Source: a virus
Virus record (IMG/VR): IMGVR_UViG_3300025030_000116
Location: 1 to 59,048 of that record
Strand: one strand, 5' to 3'
DNA length: 59,048 bases
The translations under genes and the position numbers were made by a program. The notes under the pieces were generated by a model. The model did not search any database. It was not told the origin of the DNA and worked only from the letters and a program-made list of their open reading frames with translations. Position 1 is the stretch's first letter, and each line of letters begins with the position of its first letter. This document shows, in pieces, positions 16,315 through 24,535 of this stretch.

Positions 16315-17868
16315 GTGGCCGGAGCCGCTTGGTATAGATACAACACAGTAACCGTCACGCAGGGGAGCGCCAGCGTTGTCGGGGTCCAAACTTCCTTTCT
16401 CTCTCAGGTTTCGATTGGCGATCTCTTCACGGTGGACGGCACCAAGATCTACGAGATTTTGTCCGTTGTCGATGATACGCACATCACCTTGCAGACTGTC
16501 TACACCGGGGCGACAGGATCTACGGCCTACGGCATTCTGCGGAACTTCACCACGACCACTAACGCAGCCCTGGCCGCACAGCTTACCGCCCTGTTGGGTT
16601 CCTGGCAGACCCGCGAGGACCAGCAGAGGATCTGGCTTGCTGGCGCACTCCTGAGCGGTTATCGGAGCGACGGCACTCCCGCCAATCCAGCCGGGAACGA
16701 TCCCCTGGCCGGTTATTACCCGATGTCCGATGCTGTCGGGGTGACGCGGTACATCCCCTGCCCGGCGTTGTTTACGAATGCGACTAAGCTCGGGGGCTTT
16801 GTTGCCTCCCAGACGCCTGGGGCGAATCAGATACTGGTAACATCTGCAACGGGCAGTGTGGAATTCAATGCCGTTGCAGGGCAGCACTTGATGCTGAAGC
16901 TCAATGCCGCCACAGATAAATACTCACAGTTGGGGTTTTATGAAGAAGGAGCCTTAAAGTGGAACATTTTCAATGACTATGCTAATGATTCACTTGCATT
17001 CGGGACTTCTGCTGGTGCAAAGGCTGTTCTTTCCGTCGGCGGTAATCTATCTGTTGGTTACACTGCGGATAGCGGAGCACGCATTCACTCGCAGGTTGCA
17101 AACATTGGAGATTCAACTCTGTGCCTAACACGCGCAGGCTCCTCCCGGTTCAATTTCGTACAAGGTATCGCTGGTGTAACTGGGGATGCTCTTATTCTTC
17201 GTGACACCACATTGGGCAGGGACTACCTTACACTACGAAGTGGAAATATACTGGTTGGTACGCAGACAGAGCTGAGCACAACCACAAAGTTACAGGTATA
17301 TGGTTCAACAGGTATTAGTTTGGGTGCGGCAGGTGTAGGATTAGCAGGCGGTGCTACCAAGGGTGAAATATATGGCATAAATACAGCGTTCTCCACGTAT
17401 AACGCATTAGGCTTCCGCTGCCAGTCTAGCCCACAATTGTTCTTGAACACAGCAGGAGAGGTGTTAGTTAATACTGACGTAAGTAATGGCTCAGGGGCTA
17501 AACTACAGGTTAATGGTAGCCTCACCGCTGTCGGCACCGTATCAAACAATACGGTAGGTAATGCAGTAGTAGGCAATTTTTACCAGACCAATATCTCAAC
17601 GAACGCCGCAGGGACTGTAGGTTTACGCATTGGTTACGACTCTGTATCGGGTATGGGAGTTTTTGGGGCTTACGGTGAAGTAAATGCAGGACTCGCGTTT
17701 TACACAAAGGACGCAGGTAATAACAGTCTAAAGATGTCCTTATTGGCAAACGGAGGGCTAAACATAACTACTCAAACGTTTGCGTCTGAATCTGCGGCTA
17801 TTACCGGAGGGTTAATAGCCGGAACTATCTACAAAACAGTAACAGGGGAACTAAGAATAAAACTGTAA
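16315..17868 (+). CDS. tail fibre protein
   Basis: 517 residues from GTG 16315 behind AAGGAGG. The N-terminus (WYRYNTVTVTQGSASVVGVQ, then VSIGDLFTVDG and DTHITLQTVYTGATG) is a common tail-fibre attachment module. The rest is Gly/Asn/Ser-rich beta repeat, ending ITGGLIAGTIYKTVTGELRI. From about 16,900 the DNA becomes visibly more A+T rich and loses GTTAAC sites, which suggests that the receptor-binding part was acquired separately. Confidence 0.75.
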   Translation: MAGAAWYRYNTVTVTQGSASVVGVQTSFLSQVSIGDLFTVDGTKIYEILSVVDDTHITLQTVYTGATGSTAYGILRNFTTTTNAALAAQLTALLGSWQTREDQQRIWLAGALLSGYRSDGTPANPAGNDPLAGYYPMSDAVGVTRYIPCPALFTNATKLGGFVASQTPGANQILVTSATGSVEFNAVAGQHLMLKLNAATDKYSQLGFYEEGALKWNIFNDYANDSLAFGTSAGAKAVLSVGGNLSVGYTADSGARIHSQVANIGDSTLCLTRAGSSRFNFVQGIAGVTGDALILRDTTLGRDYLTLRSGNILVGTQTELSTTTKLQVYGSTGISLGAAGVGLAGGATKGEIYGINTAFSTYNALGFRCQSSPQLFLNTAGEVLVNTDVSNGSGAKLQVNGSLTAVGTVSNNTVGNAVVGNFYQTNISTNAAGTVGLRIGYDSVSGMGVFGAYGEVNAGLAFYTKDAGNNSLKMSLLANGGLNITTQTFASESAAITGGLIAGTIYKTVTGELRIKL

Positions 17869-17878
17869 GGAGTATCGA

Positions 17879-18154
17879 ATGCCCGAAACAAATTACAAAG
17901 AATCAGCAGTTGCAGGGCAGAAATGGACGCGAGCCATAAGGGTTCAGATCGACAACCCTCTCAATGGCCAGCCTTCTATCATGTTTGTGGAAGAGGAGGC
18001 CATCAACTTTGGTGACAGCACCATCACCAATCTGTCTGGCAACCTCCATGCTCAGTTTGACTCAAGCAATCCACTCCATGTGGAGATTTACACGAAGCTG
18101 GATCAACTCTACACGCTGTTACGGGAAGTGCGCGATGCAGCCATAACCACTTAA
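17879..18154 (+). CDS. hypothetical protein after tail fibre
   Basis: 91 residues beginning MPETNYKESAVAGQKWTRAI, then VQIDNPLNGQPSIMFVEEEA. Similar short beta proteins accompany tail fibres in podophage clusters. RBS AAGGAGTATCG. Function unknown. Confidence 0.6.
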   Translation: MPETNYKESAVAGQKWTRAIRVQIDNPLNGQPSIMFVEEEAINFGDSTITNLSGNLHAQFDSSNPLHVEIYTKLDQLYTLLREVRDAAITT

Positions 18155-18174
18155 CTCAAAAGGAGAACTCACAA

Positions 18175-18405
18175 ATGAATATCAGCCTTAGCCTTTCCAT
18201 CGACCAGACAAACATCATCCTCGGCGCTCTCAGTGAGCAGCCCTTCAAAACCGTTTCGTCCACCGTCTCGGAGATCCAGCAGCAAGCGACCGCCCAAGTG
18301 AAGGCTGCCCAGGATCAGGAAAGGGAGCGACAGACGAGTGAGATCCTGGCAAGGGAACTTTACAAGCAGGAACTCGCCAAGGACCCGATACCCACCGAGG
18401 AGTAA
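18175..18405 (+). CDS. hypothetical helical protein
   Basis: 76 residues, MNISLSLSIDQTNIILGALS then a long Gln/Ala/Glu-rich helix that is likely a coiled coil. AAAGGAG lies upstream. Such proteins are frequent in podophage tail clusters; function unknown. Confidence 0.6.
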   Translation: MNISLSLSIDQTNIILGALSEQPFKTVSSTVSEIQQQATAQVKAAQDQERERQTSEILARELYKQELAKDPIPTEE

Positions 18406-18410
18406 GCCAA

Positions 18411-18629
18411 GTGGGGACCTATCTGAAAAACATCCTCATCGGGATCGACCAGCTTGTTAACGCAATCTGCCTGGGCGATCCCGATGAGACGATAAGCTCC
18501 CGTGTGGGTAAGCGCAGAGACGGCAATGAACGGTTTTGGGCCGGAGTGGTAGACCGGCTTTTTTTCTGGCAAAAGAAACATACCGAAAAGTCGATTGAAC
18601 TGGATGAAGGCAAGGACCAACTGAAATAA
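18411..18629 (+). CDS. conserved phage protein of DPDETISSR type
   Basis: 72 residues from GTG 18411. It starts MGTYLKNILIGIDQLVNAI, then DPDETISSRVGKRR, with a hydrophobic RFWAGVVDRLFFW segment and KSIELDEGKDQ. This arrangement recurs in many phage proteins near tail and lysis genes. The amphipathic segments suggest membrane association. Function not established. Confidence 0.6.
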   Translation: MGTYLKNILIGIDQLVNAICLGDPDETISSRVGKRRDGNERFWAGVVDRLFFWQKKHTEKSIELDEGKDQLK

Positions 18630-18638
18630 AGGATACCC

Positions 18639-21600
18639 ATGTCGGATTCTCCAAACATACCTACTCTTTCATCCAAGGTTGATCCAGAGGTAAAGAAAGC
18701 GTTCACCTCCCTGAAGTCGTGGTTTGAGAAGGTGGGCGGCGTCGTGTCGCCGTCCGATCTGACGGCTACGGGCCTCTTCAACCGTGGCCCGAATGGCACC
18801 CTCACGCCCAATGCCCCGTTCTTGGACATGACCATCCCGCCACAGATTACAGGACTCGCAGTGTCCGGCTCATTCGCGGCCATCATGTTAACGTGGGACG
18901 ATCCCCGTTACAGGAACCTGGCATATGTCGAGGTGTACCGGGCGACTGTCAATGATCTTGGGCAGGCCGTCAGAGTCGGCACTACGCAATCCACTATGTA
19001 CGCGGACCGCCCGCCGCAGTCGTCGCTTTCTGTTACCTACTACTACTGGGTGCGGATCATCAGCGTTGCCAATGTGACCGGCCCCTACAACTCAACATCC
19101 GGCACGCCTGGTTCAACTGCCAACGATCCGACCTATGTGCTGGAAGTCCTCACCAACCAGATCAAGGAGGGGCAGCTCTACGGCGACCTGGCATCCCGGA
19201 TCGACCTGATCGACGCTCCAGGGACCGGGCTCGTTGACGCGGTGGATGTCATAGCGGACATGCAGATCAATCAGATACCTCTGCAATACAACGAGCTTTT
19301 TCTCGACCTGATGCGCGAAAAGAACATCTCCGACGCTACCGTGTACATTGATCCGGTAACGGGGGAAATCAGCTTGCTTGCCACGGCGAACGTCACAACA
19401 GAGGTTGAAGCAAGGATCACCGATCTTGAATTTAACATGGATGCCGAGGCTGGAAAGATCAGCATCCTCAACCAGATTGCCGTCTTCGACAGGGTAAGCG
19501 TGACGGATTTCAATACCACTGTTGAAGTCCTGAACGATGCAATTTCTCTCAAAACAACCACGTCCTACGTTGACACGGCTATGTTGAACATTGCCGACAC
19601 TTTAACCCCGGCAGCTTCCGACTCGATTACGGGCGACGGTCCTTTTGCAATCATGAATCTGTTGCTCATGGGCAATAAGATGAACCTGGAGAGCCTGGCG
19701 CACAAGGCGAACATCGCCCAGGCCCAGTTTGACCTGCAAAGCAACGCTGACGCAATCAGCGCGGAAGCTACGGCAAGGCTGCTGCTGGCGGCTCAAGTGG
19801 TGGACGGCGACAATGTCAACGCCGCCGCTATCCTGGTGGAGCAGAACGCCAGAGCTGATGCCGACACTGCCGAGGCGGAAGCGCGGGAGATCCTTGCGAC
19901 AAGGGTTCAGACCGCCGAAAGCGCCATTACCCAGATCAACACCGTCACTTCAACCAGCACCTCCGCGAGCGCGCAGGCACTTGCATCTCTCCAGACGGCT
20001 ATTGCCGACCCGACTACCGGCCTCGCATCCAAGGCTTCCGTCGTGGGGCTCCAGACCGCCAACAGTACCCTTCTGTCTTCGGTGGCGCAGGCGCTCATGC
20101 AGACATCTACCACTCTCAACGGGAACACAACCACTGTTGAGACAATGGCGCAGTCTCTTGACGGTGTTAACGGCGAGTACGCCATCAAGATTGACGCCAA
20201 CGGGGCTGTTGCCGGGATCGGACTGGTCAATGGTCCAAACGGTTCCGAGTTCGGAGTCCTTGCTGATCGTTTTTGGGTCATGTACCCCGATGCTCCCGAG
20301 CATAGCGCGGCTGCCACCTACAAGAAAAACGCCCGCGTTTCCTATGGGACGAAAACGGTCAACGAACAGGAAGTCCCTAAGCAGTGGCGGGCCATCGTAG
20401 ACATCACGGCGCCCGAAGCCTGGAACCCTGCACACTGGGACGATGCGAACCTCTCTCCTTTCATCGTGGATAGCGAGTACGGCGTCATTTTCGACACGGC
20501 ATATTTCAAAGAGGCGACGATCACGAGCGCAATGGTCGAAGACTTGAGCGCCGACAAGCTCACCGTTCCAGGGACCGGCACCATTTGGGAAGCGATCATC
20601 AACCTGGGGAAGATCACCAATGCCTACATTGGCGACTTTATCCAAAGCACCATTTACACGCCGGGATCGGTGGGATGGAAGATCGACAAGACTGGCGCGG
20701 TTGAGTTCAATGGGGGGGTGTTCCGGGGCAAAGTGGTCTTTGGGGCAGAATCGTCCGGCTATGGGAATCTCACGGACAAGCCGACATCTCTGGCAGACAT
20801 CAGTACTGACGATGGCGCGGTGTTAACTTCGACTGCCAACTTCGTGTCTGCGACCTACCCTGACGACCAGATAGCGATTCAGGCACAAATCGACGGCAAG
20901 ATCGAGACGTGGTATCAGGATGCGGACCCATCCCCGGCATGGACCACGGCAGCACTCAAACTCCAGCACAACGGGGACTTCTGGTATACCGTCACAGCTC
21001 CGAGAGTCTTGAAGCGGTACTCGAACTCTCCTGCTGGGTGGATCACGATAACGGATGACTCCGTGGTCGAGGCTGTATCGGCGGCGCAGCAAACGGCAAA
21101 CAGTAAGCGGACTGTTTTCACGGCGCAGCCGGTAACACCGTACATTGTTGGCGATCTTTGGGCAGCCGGGCCTTTAGGCGACATCAAGAAGTGTAAGACC
21201 GCTCGCGCAACAGGTGTTTTCAATGCGGCCGATTGGGAGCTGGCGGCGAAGTATACGGACGATTCGACTGTTAACGCCTTCGTCTCTGGGACCTATGCCA
21301 ACGATCTGGAAAGCCTTCAGGGGCAGGTTGACAGCAAGGTTGAATCGTGGTCGCAAGACGAAGACCCTTCTACTGCATGGACAACCGCCGAACTCAAAAC
21401 CGCCCATACCGGAGATTCGTGGTACTCGCCTACAGCCAAAGAACTGAAGCGGTGGAGCGGTACGGTGTGGGGTTTAATCGACAACGCAACGGCGATAGCT
21501 GCGGCTCAAGCGGCATCGGGCGCACAGAGTACTGCTGACAGCAAAAGAACCGTGTTCACAGCCCAGCCTGTAACGCCGTACCTACAGGGGGATTTGTGGC

Positions 21601-22430
21601 TGACATCGCTTGTTACGGGGACCGGCGACATCAAGAAGTGCATCACGGCGAAGGCGTCAGGTGCCTACGTTGCCGCGGATTGGGTCAAGGCGGCTGAATA
21701 CACCAAGGGGGCAAAGGCTGGAACTGACCTGGTGGACTCGGCGGGAACCCCCCTGACCGACGCACTTGTCATCACCAGCCAGGGAACTGCGGCAGATACG
21801 TCAGCGGTGAATGGGGTGGCTGCCACAACGGTACAAACGGGGGCGGCTGCCGGGGCGGCTGCGGCATCTACCGTCGCGGGGTGGACCAGGCCGGGCGAAA
21901 CCACAATTGACGGCAACAAGATCTCCACCGCAGACGCCTACGTTGATACCCTTCAGATCAAGGGGCAAGCCGTTACATTCCCCGTGGCCGCTTCCGTTGC
22001 TACCGATTACGAGACTGGTACGGTGAGCGGGACATGGTATGGCGTGGGCGTGAGCGTAACAGTCGATGCATCTGCGGGGGTGTTCCCCGTCTGCATCACT
22101 GCACATCTTTACGGCTCTGTCCAGGCAAGCTATTCGGGTGTCGGTGCAGGAGTAGCGGTTGGATATGTAAGAGTTGAAAGATCAACCGACAATGTAACCT
22201 GGGCACAGGTGGGCGGATCTCCAATAGTCCCGTTTGCCGACGCATATGTCTCATATTACGGCGGGGATACGTCTGCGGTGACCCCGGCCTGCATAATATG
22301 CAAGGATACCCCCTCGGCTGCGGGGACTATTTATTATCGCATAGCAGTCAAGGTTGACAGCACGGGTGGCACTACAAGGTCATGCACTGTCAAGGCGAGG
22401 GGGCTTCTTGCAATAGGGGCTAAACGATGA
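18639..22430 (+). CDS. tail tip / host-specificity-like protein with FN3 and repeated modules
   Basis: 1263 residues. An FN3-like domain (about 70-160: PPQITGLAVSGSFAAIMLTW) is followed by helical coiled-coil-like Ala/Glu repeats (about 360-500). Next come a DUF1983-like domain typical of lambda J tail tips (EYAIKIDANGAVAGIGLVNG), then a VTxEF-like section. Two tandem copies of a ~145-residue module follow, each with a WYQDxDP/WSQDEDP start and SKRTVFTAQPVTPY near the end (from about 750 and 895). The C-terminus is a beta domain. It probably contacts the host surface. Confidence 0.7.
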   Translation: MSDSPNIPTLSSKVDPEVKKAFTSLKSWFEKVGGVVSPSDLTATGLFNRGPNGTLTPNAPFLDMTIPPQITGLAVSGSFAAIMLTWDDPRYRNLAYVEVYRATVNDLGQAVRVGTTQSTMYADRPPQSSLSVTYYYWVRIISVANVTGPYNSTSGTPGSTANDPTYVLEVLTNQIKEGQLYGDLASRIDLIDAPGTGLVDAVDVIADMQINQIPLQYNELFLDLMREKNISDATVYIDPVTGEISLLATANVTTEVEARITDLEFNMDAEAGKISILNQIAVFDRVSVTDFNTTVEVLNDAISLKTTTSYVDTAMLNIADTLTPAASDSITGDGPFAIMNLLLMGNKMNLESLAHKANIAQAQFDLQSNADAISAEATARLLLAAQVVDGDNVNAAAILVEQNARADADTAEAEAREILATRVQTAESAITQINTVTSTSTSASAQALASLQTAIADPTTGLASKASVVGLQTANSTLLSSVAQALMQTSTTLNGNTTTVETMAQSLDGVNGEYAIKIDANGAVAGIGLVNGPNGSEFGVLADRFWVMYPDAPEHSAAATYKKNARVSYGTKTVNEQEVPKQWRAIVDITAPEAWNPAHWDDANLSPFIVDSEYGVIFDTAYFKEATITSAMVEDLSADKLTVPGTGTIWEAIINLGKITNAYIGDFIQSTIYTPGSVGWKIDKTGAVEFNGGVFRGKVVFGAESSGYGNLTDKPTSLADISTDDGAVLTSTANFVSATYPDDQIAIQAQIDGKIETWYQDADPSPAWTTAALKLQHNGDFWYTVTAPRVLKRYSNSPAGWITITDDSVVEAVSAAQQTANSKRTVFTAQPVTPYIVGDLWAAGPLGDIKKCKTARATGVFNAADWELAAKYTDDSTVNAFVSGTYANDLESLQGQVDSKVESWSQDEDPSTAWTTAELKTAHTGDSWYSPTAKELKRWSGTVWGLIDNATAIAAAQAASGAQSTADSKRTVFTAQPVTPYLQGDLWLTSLVTGTGDIKKCITAKASGAYVAADWVKAAEYTKGAKAGTDLVDSAGTPLTDALVITSQGTAADTSAVNGVAATTVQTGAAAGAAAASTVAGWTRPGETTIDGNKISTADAYVDTLQIKGQAVTFPVAASVATDYETGTVSGTWYGVGVSVTVDASAGVFPVCITAHLYGSVQASYSGVGAGVAVGYVRVERSTDNVTWAQVGGSPIVPFADAYVSYYGGDTSAVTPACIICKDTPSAAGTIYYRIAVKVDSTGGTTRSCTVKARGLLAIGAKR

Positions 22431-22795
22431 ATGTGGCAATCTATGACATTGAAACTGGGCGCATAAACAGGTTTGTATCATGCAATGTTTCCGCCATATC
22501 CATACAGGTGGGAGGCGGAGAAGAATTCTTCCTGAACTGCCCGCCCGAGACTACCCATATCGTTAACGGGGAGCCGAGGGTGGTTGCCCCTCTCCCACCG
22601 ACAGTCGAGGTGCTGATGAGCGGCATCCGTTCGGAGCGGCAGCGCCGTCTTGCCTTCTCCGACTGGACGCAGATGCCTGACTCGCCTTTGACGGCTGAGG
22701 AGCGGGCCGAGTGGGCAGCATACCGACAGGCACTCCGTGACTTCCCAGGGGGGTGCGATCCCGTGTCCCCGGTGTGGCCGGCGCCTCCCCTATAA
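22427..22795 (+). CDS. phage tail assembly chaperone-like protein
   Basis: 122 residues, overlapping the tail-tip gene by ATGA. The C-terminal RRLAFSDWTQMPDSPLTAEE and WAAYRQALRDFPG match the phage tail assembly chaperone (Phage_tail_APC) pattern. In related phages it assists folding or trimerisation of the fibre encoded beside it. Confidence 0.72.
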   Translation: MNVAIYDIETGRINRFVSCNVSAISIQVGGGEEFFLNCPPETTHIVNGEPRVVAPLPPTVEVLMSGIRSERQRRLAFSDWTQMPDSPLTAEERAEWAAYRQALRDFPGGCDPVSPVWPAPPL

Positions 22796-22809
22796 AATGC
22801 AGCGGTTGT

Positions 22810-22838
22810 TTGCAATGCCTCAACCATCTTGGTAGAAT
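22810..22838 (+). promoter_or_regulatory. promoter with operator before the ejection-protein genes
   Basis: TTGCAA (22810-22815), 17-base spacer, TAGAAT (22833-22838). CAACCATCTTG at 22821-22831 is a degenerate operator inside the spacer, in the same place relative to the -10 as the operator at 995-1005. It would start transcription of 22859 onward. Confidence 0.6.
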
Positions 22839-22858
22839 CCGCCGAAAAAGAGGGTTGA

Positions 22859-23272
22859 ATGAACGATTTCGGGCTCTACATGGAGATCGTGGATTTCCTT
22901 CACTCGGGCGGTGGCCCCTACGAGGTGATGAACGGAGACGTTCAGGAAAACCTCATCGACTCGCTCTGCTCTAGCCGGTACGTCTTGCAGAGAGACGACT
23001 ATGGCAAGATCAAGGCATTCTGCAATTACTGGCTTGTCATGCCGGAAGACCTGGACACAGTTCGTGCGGGGCATCGACCGGCTGAAGTTAACACGGGTTC
23101 CGTCTTCGTCATGGTCGATCACGTCAACAAGGGCGGCAGGCGTTCACTGCTCGACACGATAAGGCAACTAAGGATTCGATGCGTTAACGTGAAGGGCGCT
23201 GCCTGGTTCCATAAACAGGCCGCACCTGAAATGTTCCGCTACTACCCGTCGCAACGAGGGACCAATGGGTAA
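22859..23272 (+). CDS. hypothetical protein, T7 gp13-like position
   Basis: 137 residues starting MNDFGLYMEIVDFLHSGGGP, ending MFRYYPSQRGTNG. Mixed alpha/beta, with VFVMVDHVNKGGRRS and CVNVKGAAWFHKQ. It starts the group that matches the internal virion proteins of T7-like phages, where gene 13 lies here. The start has AGAGGGTTG six bases before. A GNAT-like fold is possible but not shown. Confidence 0.55.
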   Translation: MNDFGLYMEIVDFLHSGGGPYEVMNGDVQENLIDSLCSSRYVLQRDDYGKIKAFCNYWLVMPEDLDTVRAGHRPAEVNTGSVFVMVDHVNKGGRRSLLDTIRQLRIRCVNVKGAAWFHKQAAPEMFRYYPSQRGTNG

Positions 23273-23840
23273 AAAAGACATACCGGAAACTGAACAGGAA
23301 AGAACACTGGCGCAGGTTTCCATCGAGAAGTGGAACGACCATCAGCGGCGAATTGTCCCAATGGAAAACAAGGTGATCGCTGCCGCAGGTCGGAGCACCC
23401 AAGGGGCAGGCATAAGGGCGGCGGGCGCCGTTAACGCTGACGTAGCGCAGGCCGCTGTAGCGCCAATCAACCCGAACAGCGGCAAAGCCTTCACCGCAAC
23501 TCCCGCCTTGGCAATGGCTGAAAAGTCTGCAAAGGCTACCGTAGGCGCGGCACAGACGGTCGAGGATCAGCGGGCCTCCGCTCTTGGGAATGTCGTGAGT
23601 ATGGGCGAGGGAAAATCCGCCAGTGCTACGGCGGGCTTTGAGACGGCGGCAAGCAATGCAGTCAGCAGTGCAATAAACTCGGCACAGATAGACGCATCCA
23701 ACAGGCAAGCTATAGCTGGGGCGGGAGCGTCTTTGGCGGCAACGGGCGCTTACACTTACAACAAGGCCAATCCTCCGGCCAAAACAACTGGTTTGGCTGT
23801 CAGTTACCCCAAAACCACCAATCCCTTTATTCCCGATTAA
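23265..23840 (+). CDS. internal/ejection protein (T7 gp14-like position)
   Basis: 191 residues, Ala-rich and almost entirely helical, beginning MGKKDIPETEQERTLAQVSI, with long Ala/Val/Gly stretches near 120-170 that could insert into a membrane. Position after the gp13-like gene and before larger ejection proteins supports a role in forming the DNA-translocation channel. It overlaps the previous gene by eight bases. Confidence 0.55.
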   Translation: MGKKDIPETEQERTLAQVSIEKWNDHQRRIVPMENKVIAAAGRSTQGAGIRAAGAVNADVAQAAVAPINPNSGKAFTATPALAMAEKSAKATVGAAQTVEDQRASALGNVVSMGEGKSASATAGFETAASNAVSSAINSAQIDASNRQAIAGAGASLAATGAYTYNKANPPAKTTGLAVSYPKTTNPFIPD

Positions 23841-23858
23841 CGAGGGCGGCGACTACTT

Positions 23859-24296
23859 ATGTCAACTGACTATACCAGTGCAGCAATTCAGAACCCAGGC
23901 GTTCCAGCCTATGACCCGACCATCCTTGTGGATGGCGGTAAAGCCAGCGAGATGCAGTCTCGGGTTACAAGGGCGACATGGGACGATTACGTAAAGCGAT
24001 TCCAGCCATCGTCTGACGCCTTGATAGCTTCGACCGGCTTCATGAACCCTAGCATCTACGGGCAACAGGTGCGGGCCGGAATGGGCCAAGTTAACAAGGC
24101 TTACGATTCCGCCTTGGGAACTCAGGAAACTTCCCTTTCGAGGCTTGGGCTCTCCCAGAGCGGTGAACAGCGGGCATACAACAACATCCAAAATAACGTA
24201 GGTCGGTCTGCCTCGGTGGTCGATGCAGCTAACCGCATACGGCAAAGAATTTCTGCGAGGGATCAGGCGATTGCTTACGGCGGAACAGGGAGCTAA
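23859..24296 (+). CDS. hypothetical internal virion protein
   Basis: 145 residues, MSTDYTSAAIQNPGVPAYDP at the start, then helices with Gln/Asn/Ser-rich surfaces (QETSLSRLGLSQSGEQRAYN). It appears to be part of the ejection apparatus by position. No family recognised. Confidence 0.5.
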   Translation: MSTDYTSAAIQNPGVPAYDPTILVDGGKASEMQSRVTRATWDDYVKRFQPSSDALIASTGFMNPSIYGQQVRAGMGQVNKAYDSALGTQETSLSRLGLSQSGEQRAYNNIQNNVGRSASVVDAANRIRQRISARDQAIAYGGTGS

Positions 24297-24298
24297 AA

Positions 24299-24535
24299 AT
24301 GGGCGGATTACTTGGCAGCGGCGAAGCGCAGCAGAAAAGCGCATTGAAGGGGCTCGGTACGGCGGCAACGCTGGAAACCAGCAGGGAAAATGCCAGCGAA
24401 CAGCTTAACGCAGCACACGACCAGCAGGTACTAGGGTCAACAGCTTCGGGTGCGATGATCGGCGCTCAAGTCGGGGGTGGGTGGGGTGCATTGGCGGGTG
24501 GAATTATCGGCTTCGTGGCAGGGGAGTTAATGTAA
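24299..24535 (+). CDS. small glycine-zipper membrane protein
   Basis: 78 residues. The C-terminal third, GAMIGAQVGGGWGALAGG then FVAGELM, is a glycine-zipper segment able to pack in membranes. The N-terminal half is helical (KSALKGLGTAATLETSREN). Stop and next start overlap (TAATG). A component of the membrane-spanning ejection channel is the likely role, inferred from neighbours. Confidence 0.55.
   Translation: MGGLLGSGEAQQKSALKGLGTAATLETSRENASEQLNAAHDQQVLGSTASGAMIGAQVGGGWGALAGGIIGFVAGELM

Noticed and set aside
16315-22430. Diversity-generating retroelement near fibre or tip genes
   Set aside because: No reverse transcriptase gene and no template/variable repeat pair seen in the window.
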